A DNA stretch of 64,000 bases from Simmondsia chinensis (GCA_018398585.1 JAGTTD010000001.1:36037938-36101937), one strand, 5' to 3'; positions 30,767 through 42,746 are shown, numbered from the stretch's first letter. The notes: generated from the letters alone by a model not told the origin. Program-made: numbers and translations.

Positions 30767-31544
30767 AAAAACCCCTTAATTGCTTTAAGGTCACCGGAAC
30801 AGGCCAATTAGTCATGGCTTGGACCTTTGAAGGATCAGTGGAAACTCCATCATAAGAGATTACATGACCAAGGTAAACCAAGTGAGTTTGAGCAAAGGAA
30901 CACTTGGCCAATTTAGCATACAACTTATGCTCACGCATGACCAAGAATACTTCTCTCAAGTGCTTCACATGATCCTCGAATGTTGCACTATAAATCAGGA
31001 TGTCGTCGAAGAAGACCAACACAAACTTTCTCATAAATTGTTTGAAGACATCATTCATCAGAGCTTGGAATGTAGCCGGTGCATTTGTCAAGCTAAAGGG
31101 CATGACTACAAACTCAAAGTGACCATGGTGAGTTCGGAAGGCTGTCTTGTGCACATCTTGCTCATTCACTCTAATCTGATGATATCCTTGTCGTAAATCT
31201 AGCTTGGAGAAGACATGGGCTCCATACAATTCATCTAACAAATCATCTATAACAGGTATAGGAAACTTGTCCTTAACTGTCATAGCATTAAGCTGTCTAT
31301 AATCAACACACATGTGAGCCGTGCCATCTTTCTTCTTGACCAGAATAACCGGGGAAGCAAAAGGGCTGTGGCTAGGTTGTATGAAGTTTGTTTTGATCAT
31401 ATCATCGACCTGTTTTTCAATTTCAGTCTTCTGAGCATGGGGGCAACGATAAGGCCTAAGCCTCACCGGTTCAGCATCACCCTTAAGGGGTATAACAACT
31501 CCTCTTGGGAGGTAGAGATTTAGGTACTTTGAACAAATCTTCAA
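30699..31544 (-). pseudogene. chromovirus C reverse transcriptase
   Basis: Continuous RT core of about 240 residues: VRLRPYRCPHAQKTEIEKQV, HMCVDYRQLNAMTVKDKFPI, FSKLDLRQGYHQIRV, RTHHGHFEFVVMPFSLTNAP, and catalytic VLVFFDDILIYS. It ends out of frame at [13 protein letters not shown], where a one-base shift separates it from the RNase H frame. Motifs are intact, so the enzyme died by frameshift rather than active-site change. Confidence 0.87.
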
Positions 31545-31809
31545 ATTCAGTGACCAAAAACTGCACCTCAGGTTCGGTAATGTTGATTAATTCAATAGGG
31601 GCTAAAGCAAATAGTTGGCCTACCCATTGAAATGAGCATTTCTTCATTCCTTTCTTCAACCTACTTCCCTTCATGATCTGCAAATGGGCTTGCTCAGCTA
31701 TGCCATGCAATGTCACCTTGCTTCCTTGTATCTCAAAGGAAACTGTAAGGTTAGCAAAATCAAATAACACTAGGCTGTAAGTTCTCATCCAATCAACTCC
31801 AAGTACCAT
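31483..31809 (-). pseudogene. chromovirus C protease-RT linker
   Basis: Begins VLGVDWMRTYSLVLFDFANL, the conserved VLG.dWl motif after retroelement proteases. It continues to FLVTEFEDLFKVPKSLPPKR before shifting frame into RT. Same register as gag and protease. Confidence 0.8.
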
Positions 31810-31854
31810 ATCACACCCTCCAAAGGGAAGGATTCTAAAGTCATAACTAAATTT

Positions 31855-32217
31855 TCAGTCCTGCATTACCCAACTGAACCCACGGCATTTGTTTTGAGTG
31901 ATAACTGATTTACCATCAGCTACGGTGACAGCAAGGGGATGGGTTTTAATCACTTCACGACCCACCTTCTTAACCACTTTAGGATCAACAAAGCTATGGG
32001 TGCTACCACTATCAATGAGTATGATGATAGACTTTTTACCTGCCATTCCTCTGATGCGAAGCGTGCTATGAGCACCATTTCCTGTCAAGGCCTTCATTGA
32101 TATTTCCACAGCTGCATCATCCATGCTGTCATCGATGTTCAGATCCGATTCAGCTCCTTCAACCTCCTTTCCTTCATCATCAGACTTATCCCCAGCGCTA
32201 AACCCTTTAGCAGACAT
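31855..32217 (-). pseudogene. chromovirus C aspartic protease
   Basis: An acidic stretch (KSDDEGKEVEGAESDLNIDD), then ISMKALTGNGAHSTLRIRG, then the active site KKSIIILIDSGSTHSFVDPK with the catalytic DSG intact. It ends at a stop at 31855 shortly before the VLGVDWM motif, in the same register. Confidence 0.85.
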
Positions 32218-32250
32218 GAGGAATTTAGGGTTACACCGGTGGCCAAATTG

Positions 32251-33597
32251 CTAAGGTTGGTTGCAACGGTAACACAACCTCTGCTGCTGCTTATCATCAG
32301 ATCGGTTGGTCCTGGTTCTGGCAGAACTTTGTTGTTGTTTGAAGCTGCTGCTGCGAGGTCTGGGAGCCTCATTTGGAGACAAAATTGTGGATTCATAAAG
32401 CTTAGCTTTGGCATAAGCCATTGACAAAGTTATAGGATCATCGGCTTTAACCAAGTTTTTCACTCTTGGTTTCAACCCACTTATAAAAGCTGAAACATAA
32501 TAAGACTCGGATGCTTGAATTTTAGTTATAATGTTAGCCCGTAGGTTCTCAAATCTGGTCATATAATCTCTAACAGATGTCTCATGTTTCACCTTGTTAA
32601 ATTTATCAACAATATCACTATCATCCTCATCACTAAACCGATCACACAACTCTCTTGCAAATTCAGTCCGTGTGAGGGATGGATTACTCTTCATCAAACT
32701 ATAAAGCCACACCTCATGATCACCAAGAAGATATACAGCCGTGATTTGTACCTTTTCGGAGCTATCAATATGGTAGAAATGGAAGTAACGCTCACACCTT
32801 CTAAGCCATGAATGCGGTTGTTTACCATCGAATGCATCAATCTGCACCCGAGGTTGTCTGTGATCATTGCTTCTGCTGTTGGAGCCCTCCACATTACTGC
32901 CCGAACGTGTTTGATGCCAATCATTAGGTGGTCTATCAAGGTGATCCACATTCAATCCCCTCGGCCTGTGAGCATCTTCAACTTCAGTGAATCGCACATC
33001 ATCATTCCAGTTGGAAGGTCAAGAATTCACAGGCGCATTACAAACCTACCTCTCAGACACCTCAATCTTAGGGTTTCGATCAGGATCTCTCTTCTTAGCA
33101 TCGGAATTTCGCATAGAAACAGATGCATTCTACCTTACTTCCTCCTGAGGTCCGATTGGTTGATTTGTTTGCAGAACACTTGCTGGTATTAATGGATCCT
33201 GAACAATGGAAGGGATGGGCCTCATAACTTGTTCTCTAATCTCAGTAAACCTCTCTTCCAGTAGTTGTGTTTGTTGATCAAGCCTCTGATTAAATCTTTC
33301 CTCCAATTCTTGCGATTGTCATGAGACTTGATCAACAATTTTAGCTTCTACCTGTTGCATTCCCTGATCTACATTTACCTCAATCTGCTGAGGTACTGAT
33401 TCATTGAAGATCTGCCTGAATTGAGCCATCATTGCATCAAACTTATTGTCCATTGCTTCAAACTTACTGTCCAATTGAGCATTTGCCACCAAATCACTGC
33501 CTCTAATAACCTCAACATTGGGTGATCTAACCGCGGTTCTTGCTGTTGGTGATTTGGTTGTGACACCACTGATCAAGGGAATTACACTTGTATTCAT
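32251..33597 (-). pseudogene. chromovirus C gag
   Basis: The start is probably at 33597 (MNTSVIPLISGVTTKSP). The N-terminal helical part at 33319-33597 contains DSKFEAMDNKFDAMMAQFRQ. After stops, 32251-32997 gives RQPRVQIDAFDGKQPHSWLR, RCERYFHFYHIDSSEKVQIT, ESYYVSAFISGLKPRVKNLV, and the knuckle start LCYRCNQP, followed by an in-frame stop before FGHRC. All pieces share one register with the protease. Confidence 0.83.
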
Positions 33598-33617
33598 TAA
33601 TTTGTTAGCCGAACGAG

Positions 33618-33631
33618 GCTCTGATACCAAT
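33618..33631 (-). other. C primer binding site
   Basis: The minus strand reads ATTGGTATCAGAGC directly inside the 5' LTR, complementary to initiator tRNA-Met. Confidence 0.88.
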
Positions 33632-33975
33632 TGTGAAGTTTGAGATTAAATCTTGAACTTAACCTAAGAAAGTAAGAGAGTTTGGGATGAGAAAGAAGGG
33701 AAAGGGGATGAGAAAATAGAGAGAATTAGAAGAGAAGAAGAAGTTTTAATCACTAGGATTAATTGATATTTCATTGGATAACCCATTACAAGCAAATCAG
33801 TCACTATTTAAGGAGAAATGATGAAAAACAATAACAATGGACCACTACACAAGCTCCCGCCAAAACAACCCACTTGGCTCTAACCGCTAACCGATTTTCG
33901 GCGCCCAAACCAGAATTTGGATAAAACAACTCACCTAATTTTATTAACTTGAATTACAACTCGATCGACATAATA
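33632..33975 (-). repeat. C 5' LTR
   Basis: 344 bp, TGTGAAGTTTG...GACATAATA on the plus strand. Partner of 28374-28717. Confidence 0.92.
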
Positions 33976-35764
33976 GTGGGTTACTTATTTCTAGACTACT
34001 ATCGGAGATGAGTAATTCACGTTGTACTGTTTGAACGACGACTCTAAATCCCGAGGGTATTATGGACTTGTGCATGGAACGTTAGTTACTTTGGTGTACG
34101 ATAAGTAAGTTCTAAAACGAATGACTAAAATCCCACTTACACTGGGTAGCAGCGTGAAGTGTGACAAGGATTAGGTATTCAATAGGGAATCTACAGTCTT
34201 ATATGAGATACAGATGTCCCCTTAGTTGATTCGCAAAAATTTGAATAGGTTGGAAACTTTGGTCAAAGTATTCCAAGTGTTTGGCATTTGGAATTTATAC
34301 TGTGAATATGTTCAAGTATAAATGACTTATTCAGTGAAGGGCGGGTCAGTAACTAATGGAGAATCTGTGAGAAGGATAATGGTAGTAGTTATGTTTATCC
34401 TTTGTTATGGACATCTAGTGGAGGGGTTGTTGTCATCAATACAGTATATTAGGGAGATACCAAATAAATAATTTAAGTCTGGAGTGCAGTGAGATTTATT
34501 TAATAGAATTAAGTCTCATTAAATGGTAATTAAATCAATATTATGAGATGATTTAGTTTAACCCATTTGGAGCCAGATTAAAATTGTCCCCGAGGTCCCT
34601 ATGCAAGCCTCTGCATTTATTGCCATTAGAAAAATATTAAATAATTCATGAGACGAATTATTTATCCATAAGATGGGTAAATTAATTTTGCCAAACATTA
34701 TTTATGAGATGAATAAAAGTTGAAAATTATAAAATAAAATAATTTTGAAAAATTAAAATTCATAAGATGAATTTTTACATGTGAGAAACAAAGTAAAAAG
34801 AAATCGCGTTTTAAAGCCTGCACAGTGGAGATCCGTGTGTATCGGATCTAACCAACCAGCGCGCTGGGACTCCCACTGGGGCAATCCGCGACCCCATGCG
34901 GGGACTAATCGCGTGCCGCCACCAGTCACGCGTTTTGAATGTAAAAATAACCCGATTTTGAACAGTACTTAAACGACGCATTTTAACTATTTTTTTTAAT
35001 TAAACATTGCGTTTTGACTTAAACTGCGCAATCCTTTTTCGATTATAATTAGATTTTTTCGCTCCGGAATATTTCTTTAAATAGAGGGGCTTATTCCGAG
35101 GTTTGGTATTCGAGTTCAAAATAATTCTTTAGAGTTTCTTAAATTGTTTCGGAGACCCGGTTTAATATTTTTCGGAGCCCACCCTCCGGGCAGCTTGAGG
35201 TCATTGCGTAGAAGGTCTCGGGGTCTTGATTTTGAAGAATATTATTCTCTTTGTGGTTTTTCTTTTTATTGGAGCAATTCCAAGTATGTTTTTCTTTCGT
35301 TCTTCTTTTAGTTTCGCTTTTCTATTTATTTACAGTATTCGTTATTATACATGTTTAAGTTTATGTATTGTTATGAATGTATTACAGTAAAGGGCCTGTA
35401 GATCTATATTAAGAATTTAGATCTGTTGATTTAAATTATGAATTTAAGTCAGTAGATTTAAAATTAGGAATTTTAAATCAACCCTAGGTTTAGAGTTATG
35501 AATTCTAAACCTGTTCCGCTGCGTAATCTTTAGGGAGAATTTTTGAAATTCACCCCAATAACCGGTATTAGGGCAAAGGGTTTATCGAGATAAGCCTATT
35601 CCCAGGAACTCTCGCACGTGACCGGGGGCTTAGGTAGAGAGAAGAGTCTCTTACTCTTAGTGCTCTAATAGGTGCTAATTGTTGTGACCATACTTGAGAA
35701 CTGTGAACCCAATAGTCAGCATCAGAGTTTATTTTTCAACAAAACTCATATCTTTTTCCCAACA
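33976..35764 (+). repeat. copia I 3' LTR, second part
   Basis: Resumes with GTGGGTTACTTATTTC and ends TTTTTCCCAACA, followed by the target duplication TAAAT. Compared with the 5' LTR it lacks about 16 bp at 34861, inside the G-box palindrome, and about 28 bp near 35618. TATA-equivalent: TTTAAATAGAGG near 35075. Confidence 0.92.
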
Positions 35765-36847
35765 TAAATAATTCATCTTATGAATTCTTTAATATTTTTC
35801 TAATGGCAATAAATACAGAGACTTGCGTAGAGACCTCAGGGACAATTTAAATATAGCTCCAAATGGCTAAATTAATCATCTCACGAAATAATTTAATTGC
35901 CATTTAATGAGACCTAATTCCACTAAATAAATATCACTGCACTCTAGACTTAAGCTATTTAATCGATGTCTCCCTTACAGACTATATTGATGACAACAGC
36001 CCCTCCACTAGATGCCCATGGCAAAGGATAAATATAACCACTACCATTATCCTTCTCACAGCTCTCTGTTAGTTACCGACTCACCCCTCACTGAATAATT
36101 CATTTATACTTGAACATATTCACAGTATAAATTCCAAATATCAAACACTTAGAATACTTTGGCAAAGTTTCCAAACTATTCAAATATTTGAGAATCAACT
36201 AAGGGGACATTTGTATCTCATAAGAGACTATAGATTCCCAGCTGAATACCTGATCCTTGTCGCACTTCACGCCGCTACCCAGTGTACATCGGAATTCAGT
36301 CATGCGTTTAGACCTTACTTATAGTACACCAAAGTAACTAACTCTCCATGTACAAGTTCGGAATACCCTCTGGATTTGGAGCCGTCTTTCAAACAGTACA
36401 AAATGAGTCACTCATCTCCGATTGTAGTGTCGAAATAAGTAACCCACATGGTCCAACTCAGTGTGTCAATCTTATTAAACACACCAACCCAACACTTTTG
36501 GATCTCCATCCACATGACCAAGACAAGTCATCTAAAGTGTTAGGTCATGGTCTTAACAAGCAAGTAGTCTAAGCTCATCGTTGACCACGAGTTATTCAAA
36601 TAACATTCCATACCAATTGTTCTAAGTCTATCTGTGGGTAATTCTCATTATCCACTTAGAATAGACATGTAAAATGTAATCTGAGGACTACACCCATCTC
36701 ATAGATGACTCCCAAAAGAAAATTACATGCAGTATAAATGCTCGCTTACACATATTTAATTGGGAAATGACTGGGACTTCAATTTTATTTATTAATTTAA
36801 ATAATATATCTAGAATAAATATGGATTTTAGGACACTGTTCCTAACA
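35765..36847 (-). repeat. copia II LTR, proximal 1.08 kb
   Basis: Reverse complement of roughly the first 1080 bp of the copia I LTR, ending ACTGTTCCTAACA on the plus strand. Bases 35765-35769 (TAAAT) are the target duplication made by copia I. Confidence 0.88.
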
Positions 36848-39210
36848 ATCTCCCACTTGTTCTAAATCCAATTTATATCAAAGTCCATATTCACCCCTTT
36901 TAAATTTGAACCAAAGGTCTGCTGTGCCTAACCCTTAGTGAGCTCAATTACTCTATTGTGAAGTCAACAATACAATAATTCTTGACATTCCTCTCACTAA
37001 TGGCCCCCACTCTAGGGGTCAAGACATGCTTAGACATCGAATGTCTATCATTTTAATCTGATAGGAAGTCTTAAATTAGTATAGCCAACTGGAACTAGAT
37101 CATCACTTTTAAAGACCAGCATATAATATCTAGTCCTTCTTAAGAACTAGAGAAAACGCTTCATTGCCACCTAGTCCATCGGACCAGGGTTAGACTAACA
37201 TCTGCTTACTATACCACAGCATAGCAGACGTTAAGTTTCGTTTGCTACATGGCATATGTGATGCCTCCCACTGCCAAAGCATATGGAATATTCCTCTGCT
37301 GTTTCTTCCCTTGAGGTGCCATAGAACACTGCTCTAAATAGAAAAAGGGACTCCGTGCCTGAAGAGCAAAAAACCTTTCTTAGAGTCGTCCATGCAATAC
37401 CTTGATAACATTTTGTTAATGTAAGTGGCTAGAGAAAGACCCAACATCCTACTCTTACGACCTCACAGAAGCTTAATCCAACGAGTAGAGCTGGCTTCTC
37501 CTATGTCCTTCATATTGAGCTATCATGACAACCTAGTCTTTACAGCTAATGACACCCTCACATCATTCTTAACGAGTAGTATATTGTTGACATACAATAC
37601 CAAGAATGTCACTACTTTCTCTTAATGTTATTTGTACACGCATGGTTCATTCAACCAATTGCTCAAAACTATAAGACTTAATTGCTTCATTGTGGCTAAA
37701 AGGATCAGATTTAATGCCACGATCAACCACTAAGGCTCCCTCTATGAACCTATCAGGTGTCCTGACAATCCTCCCACCACACCTAAGCTCTCATGCACCT
37801 GGAACATTCTCATTCCTATTAGTAGGTGCATCTAATGCATCAACTATGTTTTGAGTTATGTCTAGCTATTTAGAATTAGTGTCATTTTCATTTAATACTA
37901 TTTTGTTTTTATTTTTGTAGCTTACTTAAAAAATGCTTCTTAAAGTATTTTGCATTGTATTTACAAAAGACATTTTAAATCAAAAAACTATCGAAAAAAA
38001 TCATCCTTGTTCCTTTTAACTACAACACCATTCTGCTGCGGTGTATCCAAAGCAGAAAGCAAAGATCTTATCTCATTTGCAGCTAGGAAAACCAAAAACT
38101 CACTTGAAAAATATCCACCACCTCGATCTGATCGAAGTGACTTAACTTGTTTACCTAGTAGCTTCTAAAATTCAACTTTCTACTCTATAAATTTCTAGAC
38201 AAACATCCGACTTATGTCTTATCAGGTAAACATATCTATGCCTTGATTAATCATCATTAAATGTGGTTAAGTACCCATACCCACCTCTTGCCTGAACATG
38301 CTTTGGTCCACATACATCTATGTGAACCAGCTCAAGCAAGTCACCAACCTTTTTTCCTTTACTCATAAAGACAGACTTCGTCATCTTTATTTCATGCAGG
38401 ATTTGCGGGCTGGTAATAACCTCAAGTCCAAAGCCTCTATCGATCCATCTTTTACCAGCCTTTGGATCCGGTTCGGATTGGTGTGACCTAAGCGTTGGTG
38501 CAAGGTGGTGTTTTCTTTAAGAAGATTGAACAAGTGAACTTATGCTAGATTTATTTAAACAAATAACGGAGTTTTGATAAGGAAATAACATGAATAAATA
38601 ATTTATTCATGTACATGTGCAAATAAACATTTTATTGCTCATATTAAAATTTTCATTATTGAAATCAACTGAATAACAATTATCCATTAATTGGACTATA
38701 GAAATCAAATTCCTGTACATAGTAGCTACAAATAAACAATCTTTTAGATAAAAACTCTAGCACTGAACACTAAGCTAACTTCTCCTACACTTAAGACCAC
38801 CATTATTGTACTGTCCCTGACCATCAGGTACAACACCCATTTTGTAGCCTTTTGCTTAGCCTGAGGCCTTGTAACATATCACAGACATGGTGAGTTGAAC
38901 CCGAGTCCACCCTACTAGGACCCCGGTGGACTCTCAACTGCGCATGATTTAACAAAGTGAGATATCATACCTTCACCAAATAACTTAGTAGTCTTTGTAG
39001 GAAGAGTAGCTACGTACTTAGTGTGGTTCCACCTCTACTGGCCTAGTTTTCTTGCAAAAGAAACACCTATCTTTTGTTGACTTCCTTGTGGACTTGGTTG
39101 CTACAATAGCAACCTTTCTCTTTCCTTTCTTTCTAATAGGTCCCTTGTGAGTAAAGAGTAAGTCTAACTTATTATTAAAGACAATGTGATTTGGTCTAGT
39201 GAGTACATTA
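36848..39210 (-). pseudogene. copia II gag-pol remnants
   Basis: On the minus strand, from 5' to 3': a gag stub passing directly to KKGKRKVAIVATKSTRK and the half knuckle RCFFCKKT (39040-39180); a protease site RVDSGSTHHVCDML (38880-38930) with the catalytic Asp kept; integrase pieces near 38030-38340 (LLELVHIDVCGPKHVQARGG, and TPQQNGVV); the linker GRIVRTPDRFIEG near 37745; and the RT site LVLYVNNILLV (YVNN at 37583-37594) just after the same deletion as in copia I and III. Many stops and shifts. 39211-39834 is leader without a call. Confidence 0.7.
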
Positions 39211-39834
39211 TGTATTCGAAATCAAGTGAAGTTTGCCAGCCATATCATATCAAAAATACTGTAAATACAAACATTTGTACAACTATCTAACAAGAGTCAT
39301 GTATAATGTAGTGATATATATTCTTTTAATTTAGCATACACAATAAGTCAGATATCCACCAAACTGTACTATTATGCATATAATGGTGATACAAACACAC
39401 CCCTCCTTGCTCCCTGGTAGTAGGGTCGCACTAAGCTAGTTTGGGTAGGAATTATTCTCAATTAACCTGTTTTCTCCTAACTCTTACTAAACATAGTTAA
39501 CTCACCACTTTTCCTCAGTCTCTAACATAACACAACAGAGCTCCTCGGGGAGGGTAATGCATCACGCAAGTCAAGTGTAGACCATTACCTAAACCTCCAT
39601 ACAAATACACGAAATACTCCAAAGCAGCGTGGTCGCATCGCTTCTTTGCACTTTGATTCATCCCTATAGAAGTCTAACCTTATGATCTGAAAACCAACAT
39701 CCTCCGCAAGGAGGTCTATCAATCTACCATACTACCAGATTGGTAATGGAGACTGTGAGGTTACAACAATTAAAACCTTGCTGCCCCTAGATTTTTATAA
39801 CTAGTGATTTTTAATTAACTAGCATTTACAACCT

Positions 39835-40165
39835 GGATTGTTGCATAATCCCTTTTAGAATCCCATTCTAAAATTAACTATAATTAATTAATTAATTTAT
39901 CTAAAATATTGTCGTTTTAAAGCAAGGATTATCTCATAACCTTACTTTAGAATCTCATTCTAAATTCAATCAATGAAATTCATTGATTAGTTTTAATTAA
40001 AACAATACCAACATCTAATTTAGTTTATCATGTAATCTACCTTTTAGAATTTCATTCTAAAATTAAATCAATTAATAGAAATTAATTTCTAATAGAAAAT
40101 TCACCTTTTAGAACAACATAATCGCAAACTTGATCTAAAATTGATCTAATAGAAATCCCCTTCTA
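39835..40165 (-). repeat. copia II leader: tandem hairpin modules
   Basis: About four modules, for example CTTTAGAATCTCATTCTAAA at 39953-39972 (loop GAG on the element strand) and ATTATCTCATAACC-type stems near 39935. Orthologous in place to 24470-25010 and 45638-46274. Confidence 0.62.
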
Positions 40166-40170
40166 CAATG

Positions 40171-40969
40171 ACGGGGGATAGAGCATTAGCAGGCATTTCA
40201 AGTTTGATTCTCATACGATTCCTTTTGTTGGCTTCAGCCACGACTTGAGGCACGTTGCTTGAGGACATGCATATGTTATTTGATTTATTAAATTTCGCGA
40301 TCATATACCAAATAAATCCATAGCACTAACAGAAATTCTAGCGAAATTTGAACAGAACAGATCCAAAAATAGTACAGATTTTACAACTCATGTACAAGGC
40401 CTGTCCAATTGGTGTGGAGGCTTAAGTATCAAAATGAGGCCTTTTTTAATTATAGAAAATTTTTATTTAAAATTTAATTTTCTTGCTTTGTAAGACGCAC
40501 AATGACTAGTCGCGGTGAGTTGCTTTTGCATGTTTGTTTGAATTTGTACTGACACGCTTAACAGAAAAATAAAACAAATAGACCATATTATTAACAAAAG
40601 TCCCCTTTTGGTCACTAAAGTGAATAAAAATGGCAAGTTTAGTCATCAAACTCAAATTTTAGATATTTTAGCGAATGAAGTTATTTTTAATGGATAAATT
40701 AGTCACCCAACTCCTAATAAAAATCTCATTTAGTCACCCAAGTGGTTTAGGATGGGTAAATTGGTCACGCAAATCATATTTCAAAAATTTTGGTCACCCA
40801 ACTTCGATTAAAAATACGTTAGTAAACCAAGTAGTTTCAAATATATAAGTTGGTCATTGAAATCATGTTTTGGAGAACTCTATCATCCAACTTTTAAAAA
40901 ATTCATTTTGACCACTTACATAATTTAAAAATGATAAAATTCATTGCCCAAATACAAAAAGAACGAATG
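40171..40969. other. unclassified spacer with a degenerate tandem repeat
   Basis: No gene seen. From about 40630 to 40950 a unit of ~90 bp is repeated three times or more (TTAGTCACCCAACT at 40699, TTGGTCACCCAACT at 40789, TATCATCCAACT at 40881). Such TTAGTCACCCAA-type repeats commonly make up ends of plant DNA transposons; that assignment is inference. Confidence 0.4.
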
Positions 40970-42741
40970 TAAAACTTCTAACAGGCGGACGTCGTGCATC
41001 TAGCTTATCTTAAGAGAATAGAGTATCTAGAAGAGACAACAGCTAAAAAAGTGGACATGGGCATCACGAGATATGCTCAAGCGTACCAAATCAAGGCCAC
41101 AATCTATAATAATTACGCACTTAAGGAGTTTGCTATCCTACGTGGGAAGAAAGTGCCGCGAAAAAGGGGGCAGCAATTATTCAGTGCTTTTTATACATAA
41201 GAGACACTATTGTAGTTGTAAAAGGTTGACATCAACCATACAAAACTTTTCCAAGTTTTCATTATAGCGTACTTGCGCTTTTTACCTAGGATTAGAGGTG
41301 GCCATGGGCCGAGTTGGGTCGAGTCCGAGCCCAAGCCCATGGTTCTAGGCCAAAACTGGGCCAGGCCTTGGTTTCACCCAGGCCCAATGAGCCCGGCTCG
41401 GGCTCGAGCCCGGGTCCTGATGGCGCCCCTATTTTTTTAAAGACATATATAATTAAAGCATTATAACTTATTCAAAAATAGAATTATAATAATATAAATG
41501 CAAAATAAACTATAAAATAAGTTAAAATGTCCAAATAATACCTCAAATTGCCATAAAATGAGCTGGGAGGCCCCAGGCCCGGGCCTGGTGGGCCTCGGCC
41601 AAGCCTGAACTGGGCCCGAGCTCGGGTTCGAGCCTGGGCCTCCCGGCCGGACACAAACGGGCTAGGCCAAGTCGAGTTTCGGGCCAACCCGGCCCACCAG
41701 CCACCTCTGCCTTGGAGTAGGGTAACTTAACCCAGCTTAACATAGAATAGATCTTGTTGTGCTTGCTTCTTTGGCAATACCGTTCTTCGGGCTTTACGTA
41801 TAAACTTCTAGTTTAAATCCGTTCCAAAAATGGACAATTTAAAAATTTAGACTTTAGTTTTAGGCTTGGATGACCAATGCTTGACCTTGATTGTGTTGCT
41901 CTTAACACTACTGTCACTGCTTAATAAGTCAGGTGAACTTAGGTTTGCGCCATTTGTTTAAGAGCTTTGGTGGCCAAAGCTTGACCTTAATTGCGTTGGT
42001 CCTCATCCAGTGACTCGAATATGGTTTGTTCCATCTAAATCTTGTATGACTCAAACTCATTCAAGTTATTATAAGTCAAGCGTACTAGGTTTAAAATCTA
42101 ATTGACTCGGGCTTATAAGTGGACTGCTAAGTTCTTGGGTTTGTCTCTACCCAAGTTCCTGACTTTTAAGTGCACGACGAAAGGTGCCCATAGGCCTCAA
42201 ACATCACTATAACTATCACTTGAGTCAGGTCCATATCCTTTTCAATTTTGCTCAAAAACATATATAAAAAAATTCACAAAAAAATATTGGAAAGTCTTCT
42301 TAATTGAAGCATAAGTCGGATTCACATATTAATGTTGTGCGGTCCGAATTTAGGCTCGGTCCGCAGTCACAGTGAGTCCCTTTTGCAAGTTTATTTACAG
42401 TTGTATTTACAGCTACCACATCATAATAATGAACAAACAAATATTGCAAACATGCCATTTGACGACCTCAGTGATAGACTTAATGTAAGGTGTCATTGTC
42501 TTCAACCCCATTGTAGATTACTAGAACATAATCATAAACCATTCACAAATGGTCACAACCAAGAGATCGAGTGTTCTTGAGCACGGGGAATAAGATGGCC
42601 TGGCCTTGACTAGGTTCGCATTTGAGCTCCCTCTTGAACAAAGCCCTGTGTCATGAGGGAATGAAAAAAATCACAACTAAGATAATGAAAGTGGTGGTGA
42701 TGACAATATCCCAGAAGACGAGCGTATTAGGCATGATAGCT
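40970..42741 (+). repeat. arm 1 of an old large gypsy-like element
   Basis: Diverged direct repeat of 58180-59553. It includes a short coding end (40994-41200: LKRIEYLEETTAKKVDMGIT, RYAQAYQIKA), a candidate polypurine tract (AAAAAGGGGGCAG near 41163), and then about 1.1 kb of LTR-like sequence such as GACCTTGATTGTGTT, ATAAGTCAGGTGAACTTAGG and GTAGATTACTAGAACATAAT. The coding-end-plus-LTR order in both arms implies a tandem int-LTR-int-LTR structure. The LTR borders are not resolvable. The arm is interrupted by a MITE. Confidence 0.6.
41293..41709. mobile_element. hAT-type MITE (417 bp)
   Basis: Terminal inverted repeats TAGAGGTGGC...GCCACCTCTG, with GGGCCG nearby in both ends. The GC-rich ends (GGCCCGGGC-type) surround an AT-rich centre. 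Flanking 8-mers CCTAGGAT and CCTTGGAG differ at two positions, as expected for an aged 8-bp hAT target duplication. It is absent from arm 2 at the matching place (near 58510). No transposase. Confidence 0.8.
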
Positions 42742-42746
42742 ATTCT

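Larger units (their letters stand above)
28374..33975 (-). mobile_element. Ty3/gypsy chromovirus C (Reina-like)
   Basis: A 5.6-kb element with two 344-bp LTRs (28374-28717, 33632-33975), roughly 5% different by eye. Flanking 5-mers are ATGGG (28369-28373) and GTGGG (33976-33980). LTR ends have decayed from TG to TT and from CA to TA at the outer edges. Interior order is gag, protease, RT, RNase H, integrase. The register changes twice (near 31500 and near 30740), with several stops. Closest in the window to A and B. Confidence 0.93.
22084..35764 (+). mobile_element. Ty1/copia element I, interrupted by chromovirus C
   Basis: LTRs: 22084-24312 (2229 bp) and 27978-28373 plus 33976-35764. The perfect target duplication TAAAT lies at 22079-22083 and 35765-35769. 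A primer site for tRNA-Met follows the 5' LTR; a purine tract (AAGTGGGAGAT) precedes the 3' LTR. The 3.7-kb interior holds a long hairpin-rich leader and heavily decayed gag, protease, integrase and RT remnants in copia order (integrase before RT). It inserted in the LTR of an oppositely oriented relative. Confidence 0.93.
35765..40170 (-). mobile_element. Ty1/copia element II, truncated, host of copia I
   Basis: Reverse-oriented relative of copia I. Its 3' LTR runs from 36847 leftwards to 35765 and, across copia I, to 22055. The LTR start reads TGTTAGGAACA on the minus strand, preceded by the purine tract GAACAAGTGGGAGAT. The interior follows to about 40170, where similarity to the copia leader ends. 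The 5' LTR and primer site are missing, so the element is truncated at both ends. Confidence 0.85.

Noticed and set aside
29963..31196. Plus-strand frames opposite chromovirus C pol
   Set aside because: Shadows of the minus-strand RT and RNase H frames.
34781..34972. Short frames in copia LTR promoter blocks (also 23196-23461)
   Set aside because: Lie in U3 upstream of TATA, not conserved between LTR copies, no recognisable product.
41484..41743. Two Gly/Pro/Arg-rich minus-strand frames
   Set aside because: They are the GC-rich termini of the hAT-type MITE read through; GC content alone keeps them open.
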